Source: Chloroflexota bacterium
GTDB taxonomy: Bacteria; Chloroflexota; Dehalococcoidia; JACQUA01
NCBI GenBank assembly: GCA_016210565.1
Contig: JACQUA010000396.1
Coordinates: 1-64,000 of the forward strand
Length of the DNA: 64,000 nt
Direction: 5' to 3'
Program-made: the position numbers and the translations under genes
Shown: piece after piece, positions 1 through 10,896 of the stretch
Layout: each line of letters begins with the position of its first letter
Position numbering within the stretch: the stretch's first letter is position 1
The notes under the pieces: model-generated
The model's database searches: none
Seen by the model: the letters and a program-made list of their open reading frames with translations, nothing else
Told to the model about the DNA's origin: nothing

Positions 1-283
1 CCTTGTTAGCGGGGCGATTCCCAGTCACTAAGTCACTTTTCCTGGGTGAACAGCCAGAGTTGGTAGACCGCGATCGAAGAAGCCGACAGTGTCCGAGAGA
101 CAATTAATTCCGCCGATGACTGGTGACCCAGGCTCCTAGAGAACATCGACCGGCGAAATCACCTCCGTTGCACTCGGCGCAGCGGTCTCAGGGATGTCTC
201 TACAGTGCGTCCGTCTGCCCTTTCCTGACCCTTCCCGGGGAGCCGGGCACCGAGAAAGCTCTGCGGTTCCAACGTTGGGGTCT
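1..283. other. unassigned sequence downstream of secA
   Basis: No gene, RNA or convincing terminator is recognised between the window edge and the secA stop codon. The short open frames here have no recognisable motifs and no good ribosome binding site, and none matches a family known to me. The stretch may be the flank of a gene lying outside the window. Confidence 0.4.
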
Positions 284-2914
<2,631 letters not shown>

Positions 2915-2939
2915 ATCTTAGTCTCTGGTAAGCAACAAA

Positions 2940-2980
2940 TGTCATTGCGAGTCCCGACGATATCGGGACTCGCAATGACA
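2940..2980. repeat. palindromic intergenic repeat (attgcgag family)
   Basis: This is a near-perfect inverted repeat: TCATTGCGAGTCCCGA and its complement flank a short centre. Related elements occur at 31446-31541 and 34491-34571. It lies between secA and prs and could form a hairpin in either transcript, but it lacks the T-tract of an intrinsic terminator. Confidence 0.8.
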
Positions 2981-3074
2981 TTCTCTGTGCAATCTGCCAT
3001 GCCCGGCTGGCCGGTCGCCATCAAGTATGTGGACCGAGGCTCACAGGCACGGTGGCCTGCGGTACCGGGGTTCA

Positions 3075-4013
3075 TCATTCGAAAAGCGCTCCCACAGAGG
3101 TCCCCTTGTGAATCCTCCTGATGGCTTCTCCTATCAACGGCGCCAGGGACAACGAGGTTATCTTTGGCAGCCTTTTCTCGGGACCCAGAGGCAGCGTGTC
3201 GGTCACGACGATTTCCGTTGCCGTGTTTGCCGCCAGATTCTTGATAGCCGGTCCGGAGAAGACAGCGTGGGTGCAACAGGCCGAAACTTCCACGGCCCCG
3301 TTATCGATGAGAAGGCTGACGGCGTTGTTAAGCGATCCGCCCGTGTCAATCTCGTCGTCTATCGTCAGCGCCCGCATCCCTTTGACGTCCCCGATGAGCG
3401 TTATCGCCTCGCTCTTGCCACTATTGTCGATGCGCCTCTTGGCGATGATTGCCAGTGGCGCTTTCAGCCTTTCGGCCATATCCCTCGCTCTTTTGGTAAT
3501 GCCGATGTCGGTGGCAACCACCACCAGGTCCTGCAACTGCTTGTTGCGGAAGTAATTGACCAGAAGGTAAAGGGCAGTCAATTCATCGACCGGGATATTG
3601 AAGAAGCCCTGAATCTGCCCGGCGTGCAGGTCCACCGTCAGCAGACGGTTGGCGCCGGCCACCGTTAGAAGGTCGGCAATCAGCCTGGCGGTGATGGGTA
3701 CCCGCGGCTGGTCCTTCTTGTCTGTCCGGCCGTAAGCATAGTAGGGAACCACCGCGGTAATCCTGCCGGCCGACGCCCTCTTAAAGGCGTCCAGCATGAT
3801 CAGTAACTCCACCAGGTTCTCATTCACTGGCGAAGCCAGAGGCTGGATGATAAAAACGTCCCTCTCCCTCACGTTTTCCAGTATCTGGACGAAGATGTTT
3901 TCGTTACTGAACTTGAATATCCTGGCCGAGCCCAGCGGCACGTTCAAGTATTCACAGGTCGCCCTGGCGAGGGCCGGATGGGCATTGCCGGAAAAGATCT
4001 TCAGTTCGTCCAA
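3075..4013 (-). CDS. prs: ribose-phosphate pyrophosphokinase
   Basis: This enzyme makes PRPP from ribose 5-phosphate and ATP for purine, pyrimidine, histidine and tryptophan synthesis. The product has about 312 residues, normal for the family. Visible motifs are the N-terminal LKIFSGNAHPALA, the flexible region with YYAYGRTDKKDQPR, the metal-binding VDLHAGQIQGFF and the PRPP loop (TIDDEIDTGGS). The frame stays open upstream to 4079, but that part is encoded by a dispersed repeat. The TTG at 4011-4013 gives the family-typical MDELKIFSGN N-terminus and has GGGGAGA about 7 nt upstream, so I chose it. A non-ATG start is common in this window. Confidence 0.95.
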   Translation of the reverse strand: MDELKIFSGNAHPALARATCEYLNVPLGSARIFKFSNENIFVQILENVRERDVFIIQPLASPVNENLVELLIMLDAFKRASAGRITAVVPYYAYGRTDKKDQPRVPITARLIADLLTVAGANRLLTVDLHAGQIQGFFNIPVDELTALYLLVNYFRNKQLQDLVVVATDIGITKRARDMAERLKAPLAIIAKRRIDNSGKSEAITLIGDVKGMRALTIDDEIDTGGSLNNAVSLLIDNGAVEVSACCTHAVFSGPAIKNLAANTATEIVVTDTLPLGPEKRLPKITSLSLAPLIGEAIRRIHKGTSVGALFE

Positions 4014-4038
4014 AATCGGTTCTCCCCAATCTTTGGCC

Positions 4039-4092
4039 GTAGCGACACCCCTTGCGGGTGTCGTCAACGACAGGGACAAGCCCTGTCGCTAC
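4039..4092. repeat. dispersed repeat (gtagcgaca family)
   Basis: This is an imperfect palindrome built from a GTAGCGACA arm, a CTTGCGGGTGTCG half and a CAGGGACAAGCCCTGTCGC half. It lies between prs and the upstream crotonase gene and supplies the TAG stop codon of the crotonase. A single-arm copy at 10675-10700 forms the tail of the ribbon-helix-helix antitoxin gene. Confidence 0.75.
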
Positions 4093-4910
4093 GCCCCTCG
4101 ATAATTTGGTTTTCTCTTTTCTATGAAAGCCTTTATGCCTTCCAGATGGTCCTCAGACGCCGCGGCCACTCCCAAATAGGCGGCGGCCGCCGTCATCGCC
4201 GCCTCGAAGTCCATTCCCAGGCCCTGGTAGACCTGCAGCTTTGACAGCCGGAGGGCGATGGGGGGACCTTCGGCCAGCTTCGAGGCCAGGGCATAGGTTT
4301 CCCTTCTCAAGTCCTCTCCACGGGCGACCCTGTTGAGAATTCCCAGGCGGAACGCCTCTTCCGCGCTGTAGAAATCCCCGGTCAGAATCAGCTCCAGCGC
4401 CCGTCCCAGTCCGATCAAGCGCGGCAGCAACCACGTCCCTCCGGAATCCGGAGTCAGCCCGATCCGGGTGAAGCCTACCGACAATCTCGCCTCCGCCGCA
4501 GCGGTCCTCATGTCGCAACACAGCGCCAGGTCCAATCCTCCACCGATGGCATCGCCGTTTATCATGGCGATAGTCGGCTTCGCCAACCTCATGAGGTCGA
4601 TGAATACCGAGGAAGATTCCGGCGGCAACCGTCCGGCCCGTATGTCCCCATACAGCAACCGCATGTCCTCCGCCTCCTTCAGGGAAACCTTCCCTGATTT
4701 CACCTCGCCGAAACGGAAATCACCCCCGGCGCAAAAAGCCCTTCCCGCCCCGGTCACCACCACCACCCTCACCTCACCGTCCCCGGCCACCGTCCGCAAC
4801 GCGTCCTTGAAATCCGTCAGAAGCTCGTCGTTTATGGCGTTCAATCTTTCCGGCCGGTTCAACGTGATGGTAGCTATGCCGCCGGCTTTTTCCAGTATTA
4901 CGGTTTCCAA
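4089..4910 (-). CDS. enoyl-CoA hydratase/isomerase family protein (crotonase)
   Basis: The product has 273 residues, the normal size for a crotonase-fold enzyme acting on acyl-CoA thioesters (hydration, isomerisation or ring cleavage). The signature segments are LNRPERLNAIND, the CoA/oxyanion region GAGRAFCAGGDF (about residues 55-66) and NGDAIGGGLDLALCCD (about residues 118-133). The start is TTG (4908-4910), with GGAG about 8 nt upstream. It lies on the same strand as the two acyl-CoA ligases at 6.7-10.1 kb, which fits a CoA-thioester degradation route. The substrate is not predictable. Its stop codon lies inside the dispersed repeat at 4039-4092. Confidence 0.9.
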   Translation of the reverse strand: METVILEKAGGIATITLNRPERLNAINDELLTDFKDALRTVAGDGEVRVVVVTGAGRAFCAGGDFRFGEVKSGKVSLKEAEDMRLLYGDIRAGRLPPESSSVFIDLMRLAKPTIAMINGDAIGGGLDLALCCDMRTAAAEARLSVGFTRIGLTPDSGGTWLLPRLIGLGRALELILTGDFYSAEEAFRLGILNRVARGEDLRRETYALASKLAEGPPIALRLSKLQVYQGLGMDFEAAMTAAAAYLGVAAASEDHLEGIKAFIEKRKPNYRGA

Positions 4911-5266
4911 ACAGCGAATCTCCGGATGTATACAGACCTGCTGAAAAAATTATAGCACAAAAAGCCATCCCTCTCCGCCCCGACCCAATCCGTAGCAATA
5001 CCCCTTGTCCCGACGCGTCGAGATCAAACAGCTCGTAGGGTGGGTTAAGCACAGAAGGGTGGTGGGGAAGCAGGGTGGCTGTGCGAACCCCACCAGGGGA
5101 ATAACCGGTGAACGGTGTGTTAAGCGTCCCGATGCTGCATTGGGACGCCTAACACACCCCTGGGCTTGGTTCAACCTCCCAGGCGCGGCGCCGCGTTCTC
5201 GAGCGTGATAGAATTCCATGGCTCACAGGCGCGGTGGCCTGTGATACCACCCAACCACCGCAGCCA
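4911..5266. repeat. gene-free stretch with two dispersed repeat elements
   Basis: The segment holds a copy of the GTAGGGTGGGTTAAGC repeat (about 5036-5096), whose partner arm contains CTGTGCGAACCC. Next comes a hairpin at about 5115-5156 with arms around GTGTTAAGCGTCCC and GGGACGCCTAACAC, and part of the CACAGGC...GCCTGTG family at about 5221-5247. No gene is apparent. Confidence 0.7.
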
Positions 5267-6472
5267 CTAGGCGTTCACACCCTTCACCGCGGGAATCCAG
5301 ACCTCCCTCAGCAGCTTGGCCGGGTCTCCGAACTTCTCAGCCAGCTTACGCACGCCCGGGTCATCAAGGGCGGTCAGATGGCCATTCTCGATAACGATAC
5401 CCTTATCCGTGACCAGCGTGCTGAAGAAGTTATCCATGTGGCGTATTATCTTGTAGGTTGGAGAAATCAGTCCCTCCCCGACGGAGGTGTGGACGACGCC
5501 GGAGCGGCGGTGGCCGAAGGTCCAGGCACAAACTCGGGCCGACCCCTCCAGTTCGTCAAAGAAAGGCGAACGCCGGGCGCTGGGATTGGTACAGATGCCG
5601 ATGGTGGTGATCCAGTTAACCCCGGGACCCGGGCATTTCGACTTGAACAGGTCCTTGTTGTTGGCAAAGCTCTGCCGCAACCTTTCTCCGTACTTGCCAC
5701 CACCCTGCACCTTGACCACTCTGCCTCTTTCCACAGTCATGGTTGTCCGCGGCACCGGGCCGCCAAAGGTGATACTGCTGATAGCCCAAACGCCATTCAT
5801 CTCCGTCGTCGGCGCCGGCAGCATAAGGTGCCCGTGCGTGTAAGGATTACCGGTCCGCTTGAGCAATCGCTGGGTGGCGACCTCCCAATCCCTCGCAGTC
5901 AGCTTTATGGTCAGGTCGGTCCCCTCGAGGTCGGTCCACTTCACGCTGGTAGAATTGAATAGCTTCGCCCAGGCCACTTCGTCGATGGCGTTCCGTAGCT
6001 CGACAGGGAATTTCTCGTAGTCGGACAGCATGAGGTCAGCCGTAATCTCCCAGTTGTCCACCTCTGGTTTGTTGGGCAGGTCCGGGAGCGGGGTATGGGC
6101 AGACTTGATGAAGGCCATTAGCAGCACTATGTCATAGTTATTGGCCGCGTCCCACACCCACTTTGGATACCAGTTGTTGGAGAACATGTTGTCCAGCATT
6201 TCCCCCGGGTCTTTCAGCCCGCGGAAGCCCTCGAGGGTAATGACATCGACATGAGCGCCCCGCTCCAGGGCCGCCGCGGACAGCGCCTGGACTACAAGCT
6301 GGTCGGCCGTGGTATCGTTCACGAACAACACCTTCTGGCCTTTGTGGATCTCGATCCCTTCATACATATTCGCCGCCGTCCGGCTTACCATGTCCCTGGC
6401 AACCGGCATTAACTGGTCAACCTTGGCAACCCGGGCGACCCGGGGCATCCTGGGACTCGGGGCTTTTGCCAT
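5267..6472 (-). CDS. peptidase M29 (aminopeptidase T)-like protein, divergent
   Basis: The product has 401 residues. It resembles the aminopeptidase T/M29 fold: an N-terminal Rossmann-like segment (QKVLFVNDTTADQLVVQAL, ALERGAHVDVI), the diagnostic EGTDLTIKLTARDW stretch in the middle, and a C-terminal half with GICTNPSARR and HRRSGVVHTSVGEG, where M29 enzymes keep metal ligands. Several canonical ligands are not obvious, so it may be a non-peptidase relative. An excellent AAGGAGG site precedes the ATG. It is encoded downstream of the two acyl-CoA ligases on the same strand, possibly in the same transcript. Homologues known to me are mostly uncharacterised. Confidence 0.65.
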   Translation of the reverse strand: MAKAPSPRMPRVARVAKVDQLMPVARDMVSRTAANMYEGIEIHKGQKVLFVNDTTADQLVVQALSAAALERGAHVDVITLEGFRGLKDPGEMLDNMFSNNWYPKWVWDAANNYDIVLLMAFIKSAHTPLPDLPNKPEVDNWEITADLMLSDYEKFPVELRNAIDEVAWAKLFNSTSVKWTDLEGTDLTIKLTARDWEVATQRLLKRTGNPYTHGHLMLPAPTTEMNGVWAISSITFGGPVPRTTMTVERGRVVKVQGGGKYGERLRQSFANNKDLFKSKCPGPGVNWITTIGICTNPSARRSPFFDELEGSARVCAWTFGHRRSGVVHTSVGEGLISPTYKIIRHMDNFFSTLVTDKGIVIENGHLTALDDPGVRKLAEKFGDPAKLLREVWIPAVKGVNA

Positions 6473-6725
6473 TCGCTTTTCCTCCTTAAACTAAATTCTG
6501 TTGACAGAGCACCCCAGCAGGCAATCTTACACCAGACGCCGGCGATTGTGAAGGGGACCAAGCGGGTTCATAAAGCTTATAAAGTTCATAAGGTTGGAAA
6601 GTTGGAAGGTTAAGAAGTTGGAAGTTTCGAGGGTTGGAAAGTTCCGCGGACAGCGGCATCATTTCCCTTTCTGCGTGCAACCTTCAAACCTTCAGACTTT
6701 CCGATCCTGTTGAACCTTACAAACC
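6473..6725. repeat. low-complexity spacer of GGTTGGAAAGTTGGAAGGTT and AACCTTCAAACC motifs
   Basis: The spacer between the M29-like gene and the first acyl-CoA ligase consists largely of degenerate short repeats (GGTTGGAAAG, AAGTTCATAAGG, AACCTTCAAACCTTC). The same AACCTTCAAACC unit reappears inside the purC coding region at about 58205-58235. No gene is seen. Confidence 0.7.
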
Positions 6726-8372
6726 TTATGAACGCTTTTCCGCCGCCAGTTTGTCCGCTATTTGCTTCATCAGCAGTTTCTTGTCCACCTTCTGTTCATC
6801 GGCGACCATAGGGAGCCGGGAAACCAGCTCCAGCCTCTCCGGGATTTTGAAAGGGGCTATTTCCTGTTTCTTGAGGAACGAGAGCATCTCTGAGAAGGTT
6901 AGCGCCGGCTCCCCCCTGGGTACCACGAAAGCGCAGGCCTTTTCACCCAGCACATCGTCCGGCATGCCGACAACGGCGGCAGTAGCGACCTTCGGGTGGG
7001 TGACCAGCAAGGCTTCGATCTCCGCCGGGTAGATGTTCTGCCCGCCTCTGATGATGAGGTCCTTCTTCCGCCCCACCACCATCAGGTGGCCCTCCCCATC
7101 GAACTTCCCGAGATCGCCTGTCCGGTACCATCCCCCCTCCCATACCCGTTCCGTTGATTCCCTGTCTTTGAAATAGCCGGACACGCTGTGCGCCCCCCTT
7201 GCCCAGACCTCGCCCACTTCCCCGGGCGGGGCCTCCTTGCCGGAATCATCGACCAGTCTGACCTCGTTGCCCGGATAGGGTCTGCCCACGGTCGTAATCC
7301 GGACCTGCTGAGAATCGAAAAACGAACTGCCCGAGATGGTGCTGAAATCAACCGCGCCATAGCACTGCACAATCTTCGCCTTCATCTTCTCCTCGGCGTT
7401 CAAAGCCACGTGGTAAGGCAGGGGAGAGCCGGTGCAGCGGACCAGGCGTAGCGTGCTCAGGTTGTAACGGTCGAAATTCGGACAGGCCGTCATCATCGCT
7501 AGCTGGGCCGGCACTACCCCGATGGCCGTGACCCTCTCGCTTTCGATGAGCCGGAGAGCATCCTCCGCCTCGAAATGCTCCTCCATGACGATCTTCGCCC
7601 CGGCTATGGGAGCGCAGACGTGGGCAATCACACTCGGTCCATAGGCCGCCGGGCTGAGGGCAGCGACGATGTCGTCTTCAGTGAGACCGTACGCCCGTAG
7701 GGTGCCATGACCGAGGCTCATGGTTGAACAAACGGGGTATTCGACAAACTTGGGGAAGCCGGTGGTGCCGCTGGTGTGGGCAATGGTTGAGAACTCGTTC
7801 CAGGGAGTCTTCGTTTCATTCAAATAGTCCGGGGCGTAGCGCGTTTCCACCGGGCGGGCCGCCATTTCCCGTATCGAAATCGCCCCCGGCGGCGTCCGGT
7901 CTCCGGCAAAAAGGACATGGGTCAGCGCCGGCAACCTGGGCCGCATCTCCTCCACCATGCTCAGGTAGTCAAAGCCGCGGAACTCGGGCAGGACCACCAC
8001 GCCCTTCGCCCCCGTGAGATTGAGAATGTACTCCATCTCCCGGTGGCGCAGGGTCCGCAGCACGGGAACGCACAGGAGCCCGGCTTTTTCGGTAGCTACC
8101 CTCAGGAGCGTCAGCTCGACGCTGTTCGGGAGTTGCACCGCCACCACGTCGTCCTTTCTGAAGCCGAGTTCGAGAAATCCGATGGCCAGCCGGTCGATCC
8201 ACTCCTTGGCCTGCGCCCAGGTGAGTCTTGTCTTTGAATCGACCACGGCCTCGCGGTCCGGATACCGCCGGGCGTTATCATCCCACGCATCGGCAAAGGT
8301 GGTGCTGGTCCAGTACCCCTTGCTCCGGTATTCCTGATACATTTCGGGAGTGAAGCGGGATGGGTTGGCCAT
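6726..8372 (-). CDS. AMP-dependent acyl-CoA synthetase/ligase (copy A)
   Basis: This is a 548-residue ANL-superfamily adenylating enzyme expected to activate a carboxylic acid to its CoA thioester through an acyl-AMP. The phosphate-binding loop is HTSGTTGFPK. The later core motifs YRTGDLGKFDGEGHL and GRKKDLIIRGGQNIYPAEIE are intact, as is the C-terminal catalytic-lysine region (DEQKVDKKLLMK). The start ATG has a GGAGAG site. It is a close paralogue of the next gene with matching N-termini (MA[NK]P[ST]R[FY]TPEM), so the pair arose by tandem duplication. The aryl-acid ligase subgroup (2,3-dihydroxybenzoate-AMP or cyclohexanecarboxylate-CoA type) is likely, but the substrate is unknown. Confidence 0.92.
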   Translation of the reverse strand: MANPSRFTPEMYQEYRSKGYWTSTTFADAWDDNARRYPDREAVVDSKTRLTWAQAKEWIDRLAIGFLELGFRKDDVVAVQLPNSVELTLLRVATEKAGLLCVPVLRTLRHREMEYILNLTGAKGVVVLPEFRGFDYLSMVEEMRPRLPALTHVLFAGDRTPPGAISIREMAARPVETRYAPDYLNETKTPWNEFSTIAHTSGTTGFPKFVEYPVCSTMSLGHGTLRAYGLTEDDIVAALSPAAYGPSVIAHVCAPIAGAKIVMEEHFEAEDALRLIESERVTAIGVVPAQLAMMTACPNFDRYNLSTLRLVRCTGSPLPYHVALNAEEKMKAKIVQCYGAVDFSTISGSSFFDSQQVRITTVGRPYPGNEVRLVDDSGKEAPPGEVGEVWARGAHSVSGYFKDRESTERVWEGGWYRTGDLGKFDGEGHLMVVGRKKDLIIRGGQNIYPAEIEALLVTHPKVATAAVVGMPDDVLGEKACAFVVPRGEPALTFSEMLSFLKKQEIAPFKIPERLELVSRLPMVADEQKVDKKLLMKQIADKLAAEKRS

Positions 8373-8492
8373 GTCTCTCCACGTTCTTTGAGTTATTGGG
8401 TTATTGAATTATTGAGTTCCCCGCCCCACCGCCGGGCAAAGCCATCAAGTTGGCAAGGGACAGCAACTCAAAAACCCAAAAACCCAATAACT

Positions 8493-10130
8493 CTATGCCG
8501 TCAGCTTTGCTGCAATATCCGCCATCAAGGTCTTTTTGTCTATTTTCTGGCCCTCGGCCACCATGGGCATCCTGTCTATGACCTCCAGCCTCTCCGGCAG
8601 CTTGAAGCCGGCAATGCCCTTTTCTTTCAGAAACGCCACCATCTCCTCGAAGGTAAATGTCTGACCTTCTTTGGGAACAATGTAGGCGCACGCCTTTTCC
8701 CCCAGGACCGTATCAGGCATGCCCACCAGGGCGATGCTCAGCACCTTCGGATGGGTGACCAGGATGTTCTCTATTTCTACAGGATAGATGTTCTGGCCTC
8801 CCCGGATGATCATGTCCTTCTTGCGGCCGACGATGGTCAAATACCCCTCTTCGTCCAGTTTCGCCAGGTCCCCCATCCTGAACCAGCCGTCCTTGCTCCA
8901 GGCCTTCCAGGTGGCTTCCGGGTCCCTGAAATAGCCGGACGCCCCGGCGGGCCCCCGCAGCAATACCTCGCCGACGCTGCCGAGGGGCGCCTCCCGGTCA
9001 TTGTCGTCGAGCAATTTCACTTCGGCCCAGGCATAGGGACGGCCCGCGGTCAGAATGCGTTTATCCTGGGGGTCGTCCGGGCCCCCCATGCAGGCCACCG
9101 AGCAGTCGATGGATGAGTAGTTCTGAATCAGCTTTCCTCCCATCTTCTGCTCCACCTCGAGCCCTATATTGTAGGGTAGCACCGATCCCATGCTGAAGAT
9201 CAGCTTGAGAGAACTCAAATCGTATCTCGAGAAATTCGGGACGCGCAACATCATGGTCAGCATGGCAGGCACGGTGGGAAAGATAGTGACCTGCTCCCTC
9301 TCGATGAGCTTCAAAGCGTCTTCGGCATCCCACTTTTCCATGTTGACGATTTTGGCCCCCACCATCGGAGCGCTGCAGTAGGACCTACCGTTAGCGCCTC
9401 CCGCCGTGGGCGAAACGATGGCGAAGATATCGTCTTGGGTGAACTTCAGGTGATCGACGATCCACTTCTCCCGGCAGGTTATCGAACATACCGGATTCTC
9501 CACGAACTTCGGGAAACCGGTGCTGCCGCTGGTGAGAAACACCAGGCTGAATTCGTTGAAGGGCATGCCGGTGCGGTTAAGATAGCCCGCCGGGTATTCC
9601 TTTTCCACCGGCGTTTCCACCATCTGCCAGATCGAGGTGGTACCAGCAGGGGCGGTATCGCCCACGGTGAAAATATGCCGCAAATCGGGCAGTCCGCCTT
9701 TGATGTCGTCGAGCATCTTAACATAGTCGAAGTCGCGAAATGCTACCGGAGTCACTATCCCTTTGGCCTGGGTATATTTGAGAACATATTCCACCTCTTT
9801 TTCCCGGAACGTCCGCATGATGGGCAGAGACAGGAGCCCGGCCTTCTCGCAGGCGACGCGAAGCAGGGTCAGTTCAACGCTGTTGGGCAACTGCAGGACT
9901 ATCAGTTCGTCCCTCTTGAAGCCCATGTCCAGGAAGCCCAGGGCCAGCCGGTCTATCCATTGCTTCGCCTGCGCCCAGGTGAGCCGGTTTCGGGAGTCCA
10001 CTACGGCCTCTCTGTCGGGGAATTGCCGGGCATTCCTGTCCCATATCTCGGCAAAAGTGGTCTTGATCCAGTATCCCTTCTCCAGATAGTCCCTCTCCAT
10101 CTCAGGGGTATACCGGGTAGGTTTGGCCAT
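8493..10130 (-). CDS. AMP-dependent acyl-CoA synthetase/ligase (copy B)
   Basis: This is a 545-residue ANL-superfamily ligase, paralogous to the gene at 6726-8372. Motifs are LTSGSTGFPKFVENP (P-loop), GWFRMGDLAKLDEEGYL, GRKKDMIIRGGQNIYPVEIE and the C-terminal GQKIDKKTLM with the catalytic lysine. The divergent acyl-binding middle suggests a related but different acid substrate. The spacer to copy A is only 120 bp and holds short TAACTCAA-type repeats, so co-transcription from the promoter at 10334-10363 is plausible. It probably works with the crotonase at 4.1-4.9 kb in CoA-thioester degradation. Confidence 0.92.
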   Translation of the reverse strand: MAKPTRYTPEMERDYLEKGYWIKTTFAEIWDRNARQFPDREAVVDSRNRLTWAQAKQWIDRLALGFLDMGFKRDELIVLQLPNSVELTLLRVACEKAGLLSLPIMRTFREKEVEYVLKYTQAKGIVTPVAFRDFDYVKMLDDIKGGLPDLRHIFTVGDTAPAGTTSIWQMVETPVEKEYPAGYLNRTGMPFNEFSLVFLTSGSTGFPKFVENPVCSITCREKWIVDHLKFTQDDIFAIVSPTAGGANGRSYCSAPMVGAKIVNMEKWDAEDALKLIEREQVTIFPTVPAMLTMMLRVPNFSRYDLSSLKLIFSMGSVLPYNIGLEVEQKMGGKLIQNYSSIDCSVACMGGPDDPQDKRILTAGRPYAWAEVKLLDDNDREAPLGSVGEVLLRGPAGASGYFRDPEATWKAWSKDGWFRMGDLAKLDEEGYLTIVGRKKDMIIRGGQNIYPVEIENILVTHPKVLSIALVGMPDTVLGEKACAYIVPKEGQTFTFEEMVAFLKEKGIAGFKLPERLEVIDRMPMVAEGQKIDKKTLMADIAAKLTA

Positions 10131-10171
10131 AGAAAATTGCTCTCTTTCCTCTTCCCCCTTTGAAACTTTCC

Positions 10172-10210
10172 TCCCCCCCTTTGAAAAAGGGGGATTAAGG
10201 GGGATTTAAC
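10172..10210. repeat. dispersed repeat (ccccctttgaaaaaggggg family)
   Basis: This is a palindromic element with arms around CCCCCTTTG and AAAGGGGG, followed by ATTAAGGGGGATT. It lies in the 5' leader of the acyl-CoA ligase transcript. Related copies lie at 51825-51935 and 62620-62705. Confidence 0.75.
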
Positions 10211-10333
10211 GGTGGGCCTTCGCGCCCCCTAAAGCGTGGCGCAAACGGGCGGTCGGCTATTCAGACCCTAGCCGCACCCTTTGCGGGTGCGCCTTCGCCA
10301 ACCAGAAAGCGCGCGGCAGGCGTCTTCCCGCGT

Positions 10334-10363
10334 ATTATAGACCAAAGCCGTTGCCGCATACAA
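10334..10363 (-). promoter_or_regulatory. sigma70-type promoter for the acyl-CoA ligase genes
   Basis: On the minus strand, TTGTAT (10358-10363) is separated by 18 nt from a perfect TATAAT (10334-10339). It sits about 200 bp upstream of ligase copy B, with the palindromic repeat at 10172-10210 in the leader. It is divergent from the promoter at 10368-10397. Confidence 0.5.
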
Positions 10364-10367
10364 ACCC

Positions 10368-10397
10368 TTGAACACCTCCCACACCCGTGTGTATAAT
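10368..10397 (+). promoter_or_regulatory. sigma70-type promoter for the RHH antitoxin gene
   Basis: TTGAAC (10368-10373) and TATAAT (10392-10397) are separated by 18 nt. The -10 box is 35 nt upstream of the ATG at 10432. The promoter is divergent from that of the acyl-CoA ligases, so a DNA-binding antitoxin made here could affect both. Confidence 0.55.
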
Positions 10398-10431
10398 CTA
10401 TTTATCAAGTGCCTGGACACGGAGCAAGCGA

Positions 10432-10713
10432 ATGCGCACCCACGTTATCTTGCCTGACAACCTGGTAGAGGAAATCGACAACGCGGTGGGCAAAAGAAAG
10501 CGGAGCCGATTCGTTGAAGAAGCTATCCGCGAGAAGCTGAAAAGGAGGACCCTGGACGAGGCCCTGAAGAAGACCGCCGGAATCCTCTCCGCCGAGAAGC
10601 ACCCGGGATGGGAGAGCCCGGAAAAGGTTGCGGCCTGGGTAAGGGAATCCCGCCGGCGTGATATGGGAACCGTAGCGACAGGGCTTGCCCCTGTCATCCA
10701 CCGGCGACCATAA
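10432..10713 (+). CDS. ribbon-helix-helix (CopG/VapB-like) antitoxin, orphan with repeat-derived tail
   Basis: The product has 93 residues. The N-terminal 45 form a ribbon-helix-helix DNA-binding domain (MRTHVILPDNLVEEIDNAVGKRKRSRFVEEAIREKL). A toxin-binding tail follows (ALKKTAGILSAEKHPGWESPEKVAAWVRESRRRD), as in VapB partners of PIN-domain toxins. GGAG 6-10 nt upstream supports the ATG at 10432. After the RRRDMG segment, where a VapC gene usually overlaps, the frame runs into a GTAGCGACAGGG dispersed repeat that encodes the last 15 or so residues. No toxin follows. The toxin gene seems to have been lost or replaced, leaving an orphan antitoxin with an artificial C-terminus. Confidence 0.75.
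   Translation: MRTHVILPDNLVEEIDNAVGKRKRSRFVEEAIREKLKRRTLDEALKKTAGILSAEKHPGWESPEKVAAWVRESRRRDMGTVATGLAPVIHRRP
10675..10700. repeat. dispersed repeat (gtagcgacagggcttg) at the end of the antitoxin gene
   Basis: A GTAGCGACAGGGCTTGCCCC copy, matching one half of the element at 4039-4092, lies in frame within the last codons of the ribbon-helix-helix gene and marks where coding similarity to the antitoxin family stops. Confidence 0.65.
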
Positions 10714-10896
10714 AGGTCTCCGCTACGTTTGGTATGATTCCTCAAGAACACAATCCTCAGTGAAATCATGGACAAACCTTGTACCCTCGTGCCTTTGTGT
10801 CTTTGTGCGAGAATGAAAAGCGGGTTCCTGGGGTCGTGATTTCGGTATTGGAATTTGTTTAGCGCCTAGAGATTCGGATTTCGGATTTTTTCCATT

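Noticed and set aside
1-283. A possible RNA gene or riboswitch before the secA end
   Set aside because: No conserved RNA motif could be identified by eye; a covariance-model scan would be required to support it.
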